From NCBI RefSeq assembly GCF_007830335.1, contig NZ_VLKU01000003.1:372001-436000 (forward strand): a DNA stretch of 64,000 bases, given 5' to 3'. A program made the translations under genes and the position numbers. This DNA is from Paracoccus sulfuroxidans (GTDB lineage: Bacteria; Pseudomonadota; Alphaproteobacteria; Rhodobacterales; Rhodobacteraceae). Numbering within the stretch: position 1 is the stretch's first letter; each line of letters opens with the position of its first letter. Below are positions 1 to 7,576 of the stretch, in pieces. Under the pieces are notes generated by a model. The model searched no databases. It was not told the origin of the DNA and worked only from the letters and a program-made list of their open reading frames with translations.

Positions 1-260
1 GCGGTGATGTCGTCATGCGTCGGCCCTATCCCGCCCGAGGTGAACAGCATGTCCCACGCCCCGCCCAGCGATTTGTCGAGCGCGCGGATCGCCGCGACGA
101 TCTGGTCATGATCATCGGCCACGATGCGCACCTCGCGCAGGTCGATGCCGATGCTGTTGAGGACCTGCGACAGGTAATGCGCATTGCCTTCGCGGGTGCG
201 GCCCGAAAGGATCTCGTCCCCGATGACCAGAATGGCGGCGGTCGGGTTGTCGGATTGCAT
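1..260 (-). CDS. CinA-like molybdopterin-binding domain protein (partial)
   Basis: The minus strand reads from an ATG at 258-260 off the left edge, giving about 86 N-terminal residues. They match the start of the MoCF/CinA family: a short beta strand with AAILVIGDEILSGRTR, then GNAHYLSQVL and the TSGGIGPTHDD loop typical of molybdopterin-binding folds. In CinA and its relatives this domain is linked to nucleotide (pyridine or ADP-ribose) metabolism, but family members differ in role and the C-terminal half is missing here, so the exact reaction cannot be given. It is divergent from map, with about 118 bases between them. Confidence 0.8.
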   Translation of the reverse strand, partial: MQSDNPTAAILVIGDEILSGRTREGNAHYLSQVLNSIGIDLREVRIVADDHDQIVAAIRALDKSLGGAWDMLFTSGGIGPTHDDIT

Positions 261-378
261 CTTGGCGTCCCCCTGCGGTCAACTGTCCGTCACCCGAAAA
301 GGTATAGGTCTGTCTGCAGGGCTGGAACAAGAGGCCGTCGAGGTCTATCTGTGTCTTGGATTGGACGAAGAGGCTGTG

Positions 379-1185
379 ATGAACGACGTTAGAACCACCC
401 GCGAAGGTATCCGCATTCATAGCCCGGCGGATTTCGCCGGCATGCGTGCCGCAGGTCAGGTCGCGGCGCAGCTTCTGGATGAGGTCGGTCCCCTGGTGAA
501 GCCCGGCGCCACCACCGGAGAGCTGGACCGCTATATCGACGACCGCATCAAGGAACTCGGCGTGGTCAGCGCGACCATCGGCTATCGCGGCTATCAGCAC
601 GCCTCCTGCATCAGCGTGAACCATGTGGTCTGCCACGGCATCCCGGGTGACAAGCTGCTGGTCGAGGGCGATATCCTGAACATCGACATCACCGTCATCG
701 TTGACGGCTGGTTTGGTGACAGCTCGCGCATGTATGTGGCGGGCAAGGCCAGCGTGAAATCGCGCCGTCTGATCCAGGTGACCCATGACAGCCTGATGAA
801 ATCGCTGGAAGTGGTCCGCCCCGGCGCGACCTTCGGCGACATCGGCTGGGCGATCCAGTCCTATGTCGAAAGCCAGCGCATGTCGGTCGTGCGCGATTTC
901 TGCGGCCACGGTCTGGGCCAGACCTTCCACGCCCCGCCGAACGTGCTGCATTTCGGCCGCCCCGGCAAAGGCCCGGTTCTGGAAGAGGGCATGTTCTTCA
1001 CCATCGAGCCGATGGTGAACCTCGGCCGCCCCGAGACCAAGGTTCTGGCCGATGAATGGACCGCCGTGACCCGCGACAAATCGCTTTCCGCGCAGTTCGA
1101 GCATTCGATCGGCGTGACCGCCGACGGCTGCGAGATCTTCACGCTGTCCCCCGGCGGGCTGTTCTTTCCCGACATGACCGCCTGA
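379..1185 (+). CDS. map: Type I methionine aminopeptidase
   Basis: Cytosolic metalloprotease that removes the initiator methionine from nascent proteins. The 268-residue product has the complete pita-bread fold: the D-x10-D metal pair (DITVIVDGWFGDSS), the metal-binding His in CGHGLGQTFH, the Glu in FFTIEPMV and the final Glu in QFEHSIGVT. Its length is normal for the bacterial type I enzyme. The ATG at 379 was chosen because it begins the family-like N-terminus (MNDVRTTREGIRIHSP); the frame is open further upstream, but that stretch does not resemble the family. It converges on the small LprI-like gene with only 20 bases between stops. Confidence 0.95.
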   Translation: MNDVRTTREGIRIHSPADFAGMRAAGQVAAQLLDEVGPLVKPGATTGELDRYIDDRIKELGVVSATIGYRGYQHASCISVNHVVCHGIPGDKLLVEGDILNIDITVIVDGWFGDSSRMYVAGKASVKSRRLIQVTHDSLMKSLEVVRPGATFGDIGWAIQSYVESQRMSVVRDFCGHGLGQTFHAPPNVLHFGRPGKGPVLEEGMFFTIEPMVNLGRPETKVLADEWTAVTRDKSLSAQFEHSIGVTADGCEIFTLSPGGLFFPDMTA

Positions 1186-1205
1186 GGCCAGCCGTCACCC
1201 AGCCG

Positions 1206-1553
1206 TCACAGCGGACGGTTGATCGACTGATACGCCTGCTCCAACTGCTTCTGTCTGCGGTCATAGGCGTCGCGGATGCAGTCCACGTCGGCCTCGCAGG
1301 CGGTGCGCTCGGCCAGCCATTTCGTCTGGTCGTCACGCATGCTGTCGCGCCCGCCCATCGCCAGAAGCCCGGTCAGCAGGTCGAAGGTGGTCACCATCCG
1401 CACATCGGCGTCGTTCAGCGCGCGATCGTCGCAGATGGCCTGCTCATCCGGTGCCAACTCCTCTTTGTCGCAATCGAAACTGGCCGCATGCCCGGCCAGC
1501 GTCGAAGCCAGCACCAGCGCGGCGGCGAGGGGTGCGGAATGTGCGAAAGCCAT
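1206..1553 (-). CDS. Small secreted LprI/DUF1311-like protein
   Basis: A 115-residue protein with an N-terminal hydrophobic signal sequence (residues 1-23, ending near AGHAASFDC) followed by a helical, four-cysteine domain (FDCDK, AICDD, TACEADVDCIRDAY). Such cysteine spacing with a C-terminal RRQKQLEQAY-like helix is typical of the LprI/DUF1311 family, some members of which inhibit lysozyme. The function here is inferred only from family resemblance; it is probably periplasmic. The start at 1553 is preferred over an upstream in-frame codon because GGAGG lies five bases before it. Confidence 0.7.
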   Translation of the reverse strand: MAFAHSAPLAAALVLASTLAGHAASFDCDKEELAPDEQAICDDRALNDADVRMVTTFDLLTGLLAMGGRDSMRDDQTKWLAERTACEADVDCIRDAYDRRQKQLEQAYQSINRPL

Positions 1554-1612
1554 GGTTCCTCCGTTCACTGTTGCGGGGAGGGAACGCGGCAGGTCGGCCT
1601 TGGGTTGCGCGA

Positions 1613-2632
1613 TCAGCCCTGCCGGATCGTGTCGCCGGGGATGAAGGTCGGGGCCAGCGCAATGATGCCGTCCTCCGGGCGCGGCTCTTTTCCGGCGACG
1701 ATGCGCGCGGCGCGGCGGCCAATGTCGATGCGGCGCGCATCGGTCGTCGCCAGCCGCAGCGGCAGACCGGCCAGCAGGTCAACGCCGTTGAACCCCGCCA
1801 GCCCCAGCTTGCCGGGGATGTCGAAACCCTTCTCGATGCACCAGAGCAGCCCGCCCGCGCCGATCATGTCATTCGAGAAATAGAGGAAATCCAGATCGGG
1901 CTCGCGCGTCAGGATACGCTCGGTCAGCTCGCGCCCCTTGGGCAGGGAGGAGCCGCCCTGATAATATTCGCGTGCCTGCAGCGTGATCCCCGCCTCGGCC
2001 AGCCGCTCCTCAAAGCCGGTCAGGCGTTTGCGGGCACGATGGTCCTCGGGCATGTGCGTGCCGATGAAGCCGATGCGGCGATAGCCCGCCGCAAGGATAT
2101 GCTCGGCCATTTCAGCGCCCGCGCGGCGGTGCGAGATGCCGACTGCCGTATCAATCGCCTCGCCGTCGACATCCATGATCTCGACCACCGGAATGCCCGC
2201 ATTGTCCAGCATGGCACGGGCAGCCTTGCTATGCTCAAGCCCCGCCAGAATCACGCCCGAGGGACGCCAGGACAGCATGTCGTACAGCACCTGATCCTCG
2301 CGCGAGGGCGAGTAATTCGTCACCCCGATCACCGGCTGCAACCCGGTGTCGTCAAGCTCGGCCGAGATGCCGCCCAGCACATCGGGAAAGACCATGTTCG
2401 AGAGCGACGGGATCACGACCGAGACCAGATTGACTTGCTGGCTGGCGAGCCCCCCCGCGATCTTGTTCGGGACATAGCCCAGCGCGCGCGCGGCGGTCAG
2501 CACCTTCTCGCGCGTCGCGGCCGAGACATCGCCGCGATTGCGCAGAACCCTGCTGACGGTCATTTCAGAGACGCCCGAGGCCTCGGAGACATCGCGTAAT
2601 GTCAACGGGCGGCGGGGGCGATTTGGGGTCAT
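1613..2632 (-). CDS. LacI-family transcriptional regulator
   Basis: A 339-residue DNA-binding repressor or activator. Residues 8-55 form the LacI helix-turn-helix and hinge (TLRDVSEASGVSEMTVSRVLR, then ALGYVPNKIAGGLAS); the remainder is the periplasmic-binding-protein-like sensor fold, with the family SLSNMVFPDVL and FSNDMIGAGGL segments. It resembles GntR-type gluconate repressors, but no sugar gene lies next to it, so its target is unknown. The ATG at 2632 was preferred over upstream codons because the HTH then starts at the usual distance. It points away from the tRNA-Arg gene. Confidence 0.88.
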   Translation of the reverse strand: MTPNRPRRPLTLRDVSEASGVSEMTVSRVLRNRGDVSAATREKVLTAARALGYVPNKIAGGLASQQVNLVSVVIPSLSNMVFPDVLGGISAELDDTGLQPVIGVTNYSPSREDQVLYDMLSWRPSGVILAGLEHSKAARAMLDNAGIPVVEIMDVDGEAIDTAVGISHRRAGAEMAEHILAAGYRRIGFIGTHMPEDHRARKRLTGFEERLAEAGITLQAREYYQGGSSLPKGRELTERILTREPDLDFLYFSNDMIGAGGLLWCIEKGFDIPGKLGLAGFNGVDLLAGLPLRLATTDARRIDIGRRAARIVAGKEPRPEDGIIALAPTFIPGDTIRQG

Positions 2633-2729
2633 GGCTTTTTCCGGGGAGGTGCTTTCACTACCGTTACCGCATGACATTCGGCTGAGCAACCTTGCCATCG
2701 TCCAGTGCGCGAGGCAAAAGAAGTCTGGC

Positions 2730-2806
2730 GGTCCCGTGGCTCAACTGGATAGAGCAGCCCCCTCCTAAGGGGCAGGTTGCAGGTTCGAATCCTGCCGGGG
2801 TCACCA
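2730..2806 (+). tRNA. tRNA-Arg (CCT anticodon)
   Basis: A 77-base cloverleaf with encoded CCA. The acceptor stem pairs 2730-2736 with 2796-2802 (two G-U pairs), the D arm is GCTCAACTGGATAGAGC, the anticodon loop is CTCCTAA (CCT), and the T arm is GCAGG/TTCGAAT/CCTGC. Its 3' end lies 5 bases from the stop codon of an integrase gene, so it is the likely attachment site of the island that follows. Confidence 0.95.
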
Positions 2807-2811
2807 TAATA

Positions 2812-3855
2812 TCAGTCACTTAAGCCTCCATTAGGGGTTTTCACTTTGGGCCGCTGAACCGATTCGAGCCGTCCGAACTCCAGCGCGTCAGCAGCTTTTC
2901 GGAGGTGGCCGGGCGAGAATCGGGCGTAGGTGGATCGGGTCACGTTGGGATTCGAGTGCCCGAGATACTGTGCGACTTCTTCCATGGGCACGCCCGCCTC
3001 GGCCATGAACCGCCCTGCAGTGCGGCGCAGATCGTGCGGTGTGCAGTGACCGATTCCCGCGCGCTTCACTGCAGCATTGAATCCGGTCTTGATCGATGTG
3101 ACCCGGTCGCCGCCCCATTCGATGACATAGCGGGACAGGGCGACGGATCTGGCTGTCTGCAAGGCGGCCATCAACGTGTCGTTGATCGGTACGGTGGCGC
3201 GACCCTTTCTCGGGCCGATATCGCTCTTGGACAGCTTGATGATGCGGTTCTCCATATCGACGCGATCCCAGGTCAGCTCAAACAGCGCGCCGGAACGCCC
3301 AGCGGTGGTCAGCATGAGCAACATCGCCAGCTTGATATGGTGATTGACGGCGGCTTTCAGAAGGGCGGAAACCTCTGATCCGGAAAGATATCTCTCGCGC
3401 GGTGCGGGTGTCGGAGGAAGTTCAATCCGTGGCAGGCTGGCGATCAGACGGGACTTGTACGCCCACGACAGCGCCGTACGCAGGCAGCCCATTTCCGTAC
3501 GGATCGTGGCGTCCTTGCGGCCCTGCTCTCGACGGCGGGCGATGTACCTCCGGCAATCCGCGACCGCAACATGCTCAGCCGCAAGATGGCCAAACACCGG
3601 CAGCACATTGCGGCCTGTCTGCTTAAGCTTCGCCTCCTGCCGACGCCCCGCAACCTCGGCCTGATACGCTGACCAGACCTGAGCGACGGACATGCCAGCC
3701 TCCGGGGCTTCGATCTTGAGGATTACGTCGCGGGCTTCACGCTCTGCCTCTTTGGCCGTGTGTGCCGCAAGGCGATAACGGCGGCGCTTGCCGTCGTCGT
3801 CGTTCCACATGACGACGAATCGTCCTTTGAGAGTTCCGACCCGATAGTCCCGCAT
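2812..3855 (-). CDS. Tyrosine recombinase / phage-type integrase
   Basis: A 347-residue site-specific recombinase. The N-terminal arm-binding and SAM-like regions (residues about 1-150) precede a catalytic domain with the first Arg in TTAGRSGALFELTW, the HxxR box in CTPHDLRRTAG, the second His in YLGHSNPN and the nucleophile Tyr in VTRSTYARF. All catalytic residues look intact, so it may still be active even though the element around it is decayed. The stop codon is 5 bases from the 3' end of tRNA-Arg(CCT). A strong GGAGG precedes the chosen ATG by 7 bases, although that start lies inside the excisionase-like frame. Confidence 0.92.
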   Translation of the reverse strand: MRDYRVGTLKGRFVVMWNDDDGKRRRYRLAAHTAKEAEREARDVILKIEAPEAGMSVAQVWSAYQAEVAGRRQEAKLKQTGRNVLPVFGHLAAEHVAVADCRRYIARRREQGRKDATIRTEMGCLRTALSWAYKSRLIASLPRIELPPTPAPRERYLSGSEVSALLKAAVNHHIKLAMLLMLTTAGRSGALFELTWDRVDMENRIIKLSKSDIGPRKGRATVPINDTLMAALQTARSVALSRYVIEWGGDRVTSIKTGFNAAVKRAGIGHCTPHDLRRTAGRFMAEAGVPMEEVAQYLGHSNPNVTRSTYARFSPGHLRKAADALEFGRLESVQRPKVKTPNGGLSD

Positions 3856-4007
3856 TCGTAAGCCTCCACGGTTTCTGCCCTGATCCTCCAGCCATTCCCG
3901 CCGACGCGGAAGGCTGGCAATTTACCGTCCCGGATCATGGCGCGGACGGTTTCTGCGCTGCATTCCCAATGAGCTGCCAGACTATCCGGTGTCCATGGCT
4001 TCGTCAT
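3723..4007 (-). CDS. Excisionase-like helix-turn-helix protein
   Basis: A 94-residue protein whose first 50 residues form a MerR/Xis-type winged helix (WTPDSLAAHWECSAETVRAMI, then GKLPAFRVGGNGWRI). Such proteins sit just before integrase genes and usually direct excision or act as small regulators. AGGAG precedes the ATG. The frame overlaps the integrase gene by 133 bases, and the residues after about 52 (Ser/Thr/Ala-rich) are simply the shifted reading of the integrase start. The HTH part is convincing; the long tail may be a by-product of a lost stop codon. The alternative is that translation normally ends by frameshift or coupling. Confidence 0.7.
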   Translation of the reverse strand: MTKPWTPDSLAAHWECSAETVRAMIRDGKLPAFRVGGNGWRIRAETVEAYECGTIGSELSKDDSSSCGTTTTASAAVIALRHTRPKRQSVKPAT

Positions 4008-4033
4008 TCATCCCTCTCCTGAAAAGCGCCCCG

Positions 4034-4837
4034 ATGACCTCTCAGCCACCGGGGCCAGCCTTGCGCATGTCCTTGATGATCGGCTTGCCGTCACACATGG
4101 CGGAGCGGTCATTTTCTCCATCGCTCCCCCTGACGCCAGCGAACTTCCGAGCGAAACGGATCACTGTCACGCCATTCATCCGCGAACTGCCGAAAGATGC
4201 TATCGGCGGCTCGACCGATGACGAACTTGGCGACAAGCTCCTCACGCTGCGGTGGAAGGGCTTCGAAGTTCAGACCGATATTCCGACCGAGAAGGGCAAT
4301 CGGGAAAGACTTCGAGGTTTTCTGCGGCACCGAGGGGAATTGAACAATGATCTCCTTTCAGTCGCCGAGATCGGTGACGTTGTTCTGTTTGAGCAGCTCG
4401 GAACGCATGATTTTCTGCTTCATATCGAGAAGCCGGATGGCACCCGTATCTTGGGTGCTTCAACTTCCGACGAGCGGGAAGAGCGCGAGCGGAAATGGGT
4501 GCAGCGCGCAGCCCGCCCCGATCAACGGAAGTTTCGGCAAGGCATCATAGATCGCGATGGTCTCAAATGCGCCATCTCGGGCTGCGGTATCCCTGAGGTC
4601 CTGGATGCCGCCCACCTGCACGGCCATGCCGACAACGGCTCCAGCGACCCAAGCAACGGGATCATCCTTCGCAAAGACCTGCATAACCTGTTCGACGCCG
4701 ATCTGCTTCACCTCGGTCTAGATGGAAAAGTTACGCTTGATGCGCGCGTGACCGATCCGGACTACACGCGGTACGAGGGAATGGTCCTTTCAAGTACAGC
4801 GGACCTCCAAAACCTTCAGAATCGGTCAGCGGCATGA
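4034..4837 (+). CDS. HNH endonuclease-domain protein
   Basis: The C-terminal 110 residues carry an HNH nuclease motif of the HNH_2 type: a Cys-rich start (KCAISGCGIPEVLDAAHLHG), then Asn in SDPSNGIIL and His in RKDLHNLFDADLL. The N-terminal 140 residues are not recognised. HNH proteins of this layout are common cargo of islands and may act as restriction-like or homing nucleases; the target is unknown. The start is uncertain: GTG 3989 and ATG 3995 are also in frame but would overlap the divergent excisionase gene, and starts later than 4034 are possible. The stop is 20 bases before the ProQ-like gene, so the two may be co-transcribed. Confidence 0.75.
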   Translation: MTSQPPGPALRMSLMIGLPSHMAERSFSPSLPLTPANFRAKRITVTPFIRELPKDAIGGSTDDELGDKLLTLRWKGFEVQTDIPTEKGNRERLRGFLRHRGELNNDLLSVAEIGDVVLFEQLGTHDFLLHIEKPDGTRILGASTSDEREERERKWVQRAARPDQRKFRQGIIDRDGLKCAISGCGIPEVLDAAHLHGHADNGSSDPSNGIILRKDLHNLFDADLLHLGLDGKVTLDARVTDPDYTRYEGMVLSSTADLQNLQNRSAA

Positions 4838-4857
4838 TCTGACCGCTCACCCTGCGT

Positions 4858-5214
4858 TTGCCGACTTACTTCCTGCAAGAGGCTTTGGTTCCCGCAAGAA
4901 TCGGCCTGCGCGGCGAGCTGATGGAACGCTATGAGGGCCTTGGGAGACACATCTTCCGGAAAAAGTTGCGGATCGCTTTGAGCAGGTATTTTCGTTCGTT
5001 CCAGTATCAGCAGTCGATCATTCAGGGTGTGACACGATTTGACCTTAATCTACAGCCGGTGGGGCTGGTGACAGCCTGTGACCGACGTTGGGCCATGAAG
5101 CATTTGAGTAGAATGAAGAAATCGCAGCTGGCGACAAAGCTCAAAGGTTTCGACGATCCGGGATCGAAGTTTGTGAAATTCGACAATCTTACAAGATCGC
5201 GAACGATCTTGTAA
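4858..5214 (+). CDS. ProQ/FinO-domain RNA-binding protein
   Basis: A 118-residue product whose centre matches the ProQ/FinO RNA chaperone domain: PARIGLRGEL (family x-PLxIGI), LRIALSRYFRSFQYQQSIIQ (family LrxALxxYtxsxxYLxal) and GVTRFDLNLQPVGLVT (family GaxRxdLdGxpaGxVt). FinO-domain proteins bind structured sRNA and mRNA ends; plasmid and phage members control replication or transfer genes. The start is odd: the frame opens only at 4843, after an in-frame TGA, and the first available initiator is TTG 4858, so the usual N-terminal helix is short. Translational coupling to the HNH gene 20 bases upstream is likely. It lies in a more AT-rich patch, suggesting transfer. Confidence 0.7.
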   Translation: MPTYFLQEALVPARIGLRGELMERYEGLGRHIFRKKLRIALSRYFRSFQYQQSIIQGVTRFDLNLQPVGLVTACDRRWAMKHLSRMKKSQLATKLKGFDDPGSKFVKFDNLTRSRTIL

Positions 5215-5224
5215 TATCGTTTTT
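5191..5224 (+). terminator. Rho-independent terminator after the ProQ-like gene
   Basis: A perfect 9-bp stem ACAAGATCG/CGATCTTGT with a CGAA loop, followed by AATATCG and a T5 run. The right arm includes the first base of the TAA stop codon of the ProQ-like gene. A structured RNA end like this is also the kind of substrate FinO-domain proteins bind, so autoregulation is conceivable. Confidence 0.7.
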
Positions 5225-5284
5225 AAACAATAAGTTGACTCGCCGCCTCCGACGTGCCGACATTGCTCGAGGAGCGGTATCGAT

Positions 5285-5476
5285 ATGCCAGACTACGACG
5301 AGATCAAGCGCAAACTAAAGGCCTCCGGTTCTTCTCTGCGGGCCATCTCCCGAGAATTGGGCGTATCACACACGATCGTCGTTCATGTAGCCAAAGGCGA
5401 GCGCACATCCGCCCGTGTCGCTTGTGCTTTGCTTAAGCATCTTTCACCGATGGAGACACGGGAGGGTCCAAAATGA
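5285..5476 (+). CDS. Ner-like small helix-turn-helix regulator
   Basis: A 63-residue protein resembling the Ner/Nlp repressors of Mu-like phages: KRKLKASGSSLRAISREL is followed by GVSHTIVVHVAKGER, a compact helix-turn-helix with the family spacing. In Mu, Ner represses early transcription, including the transposase. Here it precedes a transposase gene but is separated from it by a terminator, and that transposase is IS21-type, so the pairing is probably accidental within a mosaic prophage. A GAGGAG ribosome-binding site lies about 10 bases before the ATG. Confidence 0.7.
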   Translation: MPDYDEIKRKLKASGSSLRAISRELGVSHTIVVHVAKGERTSARVACALLKHLSPMETREGPK

Positions 5477-5492
5477 CGGATTGAAAGTAAAA

Positions 5493-5525
5493 AGGCGCCG
5501 TGTGGCTGACACGCGCGCCTCTTTG
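5493..5525 (+). terminator. Terminator after the Ner-like gene
   Basis: An 11-bp stem (AGGCGC-CGTGT paired with ACACG-GCGCCT, one bulged C, GGCTG-like loop) is preceded by A5 and followed by CTTTGTC. The A-rich and T-rich flanks suit a bidirectional terminator. Confidence 0.6.
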
Positions 5526-5641
5526 TCATTCCTACGGATTGTATCCCCGTGGGGCAAATTTCCATCAAGGAAGGGGCCGCGTCAAGGCTTACACCCTGAG
5601 TTTCTTTCGGGGAGAGCGGCGCGCTGTCTTGGAGGATAGAA

Positions 5642-6590
5642 ATGGACCTGTTTCACATTGCGCGCATCATGCTCGACAGCGGCCTCAGCATCCAAGAAGC
5701 CGCCCGAGCGGCGAATCTGCATCGCGCCACAGCCGCTAAGTATCGTGTACGGTTAACATCATCAGGGCTCGACGCCGAGAAGCTCGATCAACTATCCAAG
5801 AAAAAACTTTACGATGTCATGGTCCGGTCAGAATTTGTCTCGACGCGTCGAAAGGTGGAACCGGACTGGACGTCACTCGCCGCTCGCCTGTCCGAGCCCG
5901 AGATATACGCTACTGATCTTTATAACGAATATTCCGCAACAGAAAGCTCTCCGCTTTCATACGCTACCTTCCGACGGCGTATCAGCGCCGAACTGAAGCA
6001 ACGCGGCCCGATTATGCGCATTCCTCGTGTTCCAGGGGAGGAGGGGTTCGTTGATTTCGCGGGGAAACCACCCTTCATCGTCGATCCAGACACAGGTAAG
6101 AAAGTCAAAGTCGAGTTGTTCGTCGCAACGCTAGGACACAGTCGCTTGACCTTCGTATGTGCCGTAAAAGACCAAACGACCTCAAGCTGGCTCCGTGCCC
6201 ACGTTGACATGTTCAGGTACTGGGGCGGTGTGCCCAAGTATATAGTCCCTGACAACCTCAAGGCTGGGGTAACCCTTCCGCGTGGCAACAGGAAGGGCTT
6301 CAAGCCGAACTCTTCTTACGCCAGCCTGAGCGACCATTACCATTTTCTGATTCTGCCTGCGCGGCCAAGAAAACCGACGGACAAGGGCAGCGTCGAGGCT
6401 GGTGTAAAGCTGGCTAAGCGCTGGATCGTCCTGCCTCTACGCAGCCAAGTTTATACCTCACTGGGAGAACTCAACGCGGCCATTCGCCCCCTTCTCGAGC
6501 GTCTGAATAATCGCCCCATGAGAGGGATGGGCGGACGCTCACGGCGGCAGATCTTTGAGGCAGAAGAAAAATCCAAACTTCGCCGCCTGT
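5642..6590 (+). pseudogene. IS21-family transposase IstA, 3'-truncated
   Basis: About 316 residues of an IS21 IstA transposase: an N-terminal HTH (MLDSGLSIQEAARAANLHRA), then a DDE catalytic core with D138 (GFVDFAG), D204 (IVPDNLKAG) and E252 (DKGSVEAGV). The IstA signature around LILPARPRKPTDKGSVEAG is unmistakable. Homology stops near KLRRL, nucleotide about 6590, and the frame continues without interruption into phage tail sequence. The istB helper gene and the right end of the element are absent, so transposition should be impossible. A candidate left end beginning TG lies at 5540 (TGTATCCCCGTGGGGC), but no matching right end was seen. Confidence 0.85.
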
Positions 6591-7273
6591 CGAATCAAGT
6601 TCGCGGCCAGCTTCAGAACGTCAGCTATCAGTTCCAAGACGTTGTGGTGCAGATCTCCGGTGGCACCAGCGCGTTTCAGGCGCTTGGTCAACAGATGCCG
6701 CAGTTGCTCGGCGGCTTCGGGGCCTTCGGCGCGGCTTTGGGCTTGGTTTCGGCCATCGCGATCCCGCTGGCTGGACGTTTCTTAGATGTGGGCGACGCGG
6801 CCAAAGACCTAAAGGACAATGTCGAAGCGCTCGAGAAAGCCGTCCGCGCATATAATTCGGCGCAGGAGGATGCCAGCGCGAGTGCGGCAGACCGAATGCA
6901 GCGTTTCGGGTCGGCGATGGCGCAAAGCCAGGCGCTTCTGGATAGGATATCTCGGCTCCAATTCATTGAGGCCGTTTCTGCCGTCGACAGCACCATTGAG
7001 AGCCTGTCCGGTAATTTCTCTGAGATTCAAGGCTTCCTGAATGTTCTGGATTCGGAATTGCAGCAATTCGGGATGATTTCTCCGGGCACTCACGGAACTA
7101 AAGGTTGTGGTTCAAGAGGTCGACAGAGAATCCTGATGAAAGCGTCGGAAAGGCGGAGAGCGGTCGTTGGCAAGTCGGCTTGGAAACCCCGGCGAAATGC
7201 CGAACCGGACGTTTGGCCAACGCATCGAAACGACCTGATCATCCATGGCCGTTTGGTCATTCCGAGCCCTTAA
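6590..7273 (+). pseudogene. Phage tail tape-measure protein fragment fused to IstA
   Basis: From about residue 317 of the 543-residue chimeric frame, the sequence reads QLQNVSYQFQDVVVQISGG, then FQALGQQMPQLLGGFGAFGA, a hydrophobic stretch, and a long helix rich in Ala/Gln. This is the recognisable N-terminal region of lambda-like tail tape-measure proteins. It lasts to about 7080 (LQQFGMISPG); the last 60 residues to the stop at 7273 are Arg/Lys-rich and match nothing I know. It is an internal fragment of a several-kilobase gene, in frame with the transposase only by the accident of a deletion. No other tail genes remain. Confidence 0.7.
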
Positions 7274-7576
7274 GAGACATCTGGGCAAACCGCAGCGAAG
7301 CAGGCCTCCTCGCTCTCGCAGCAAAAAATACAGCGCTGCGCAGACGGGCTTGCCAAATCTGATAAGCGACCGGGCAGAAACAAACGGCCCCATATTCTAC
7401 GCGCAACAGCAGTTCAAAGGGTCTGAAACTCAAACGATCAGCACGAAAGTCCGATTGATGTTATTTTGTCTGGCACTAGAATCGTTTGGTCATTCGTGCT
7501 CCCATGGCATCCTTCGTTGAACGACGAACGCCAGCGTTGACCTTGGTTTTAAGTCTTCTTGAGCCGGAGGGAATCT
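7274..7576. other. Non-coding junction at the right side of the island
   Basis: About 300 bases with no frame I can assign. The stretch 7280-7500 is AT-richer than the genes to its right and contains short open frames with no family resemblance. It probably includes the unrecognised right end of the island and the promoter of the AraC-type gene that follows. Confidence 0.5.

Larger units (their letters stand above)
2807..7560. mobile_element. Decayed integrative element at tRNA-Arg
   Basis: Extent is inferred. The left boundary is the 3' end of tRNA-Arg(CCT), with the integrase reading toward it, the standard layout of tRNA-targeted islands. Contents are integrase, excisionase-like protein, HNH nuclease, ProQ/FinO-domain protein, Ner-like regulator, IS21 transposase remnant and a tail tape-measure remnant. 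Base composition is visibly more AT-rich than in flanking genes, especially 4850-5300 and 7280-7500. I could not find by eye a second copy of the tRNA 3' end, so the right boundary near 7.5 kb is only where the ordinary GC-rich, intact genes resume. Confidence 0.6.

Noticed and set aside
5540..5580. Left terminal repeat of the IS21 remnant (TGTATCCCCGTGGGGC).
   Set aside because: Position and the TG start are suggestive, but without a matching right end or internal repeats it cannot be confirmed.
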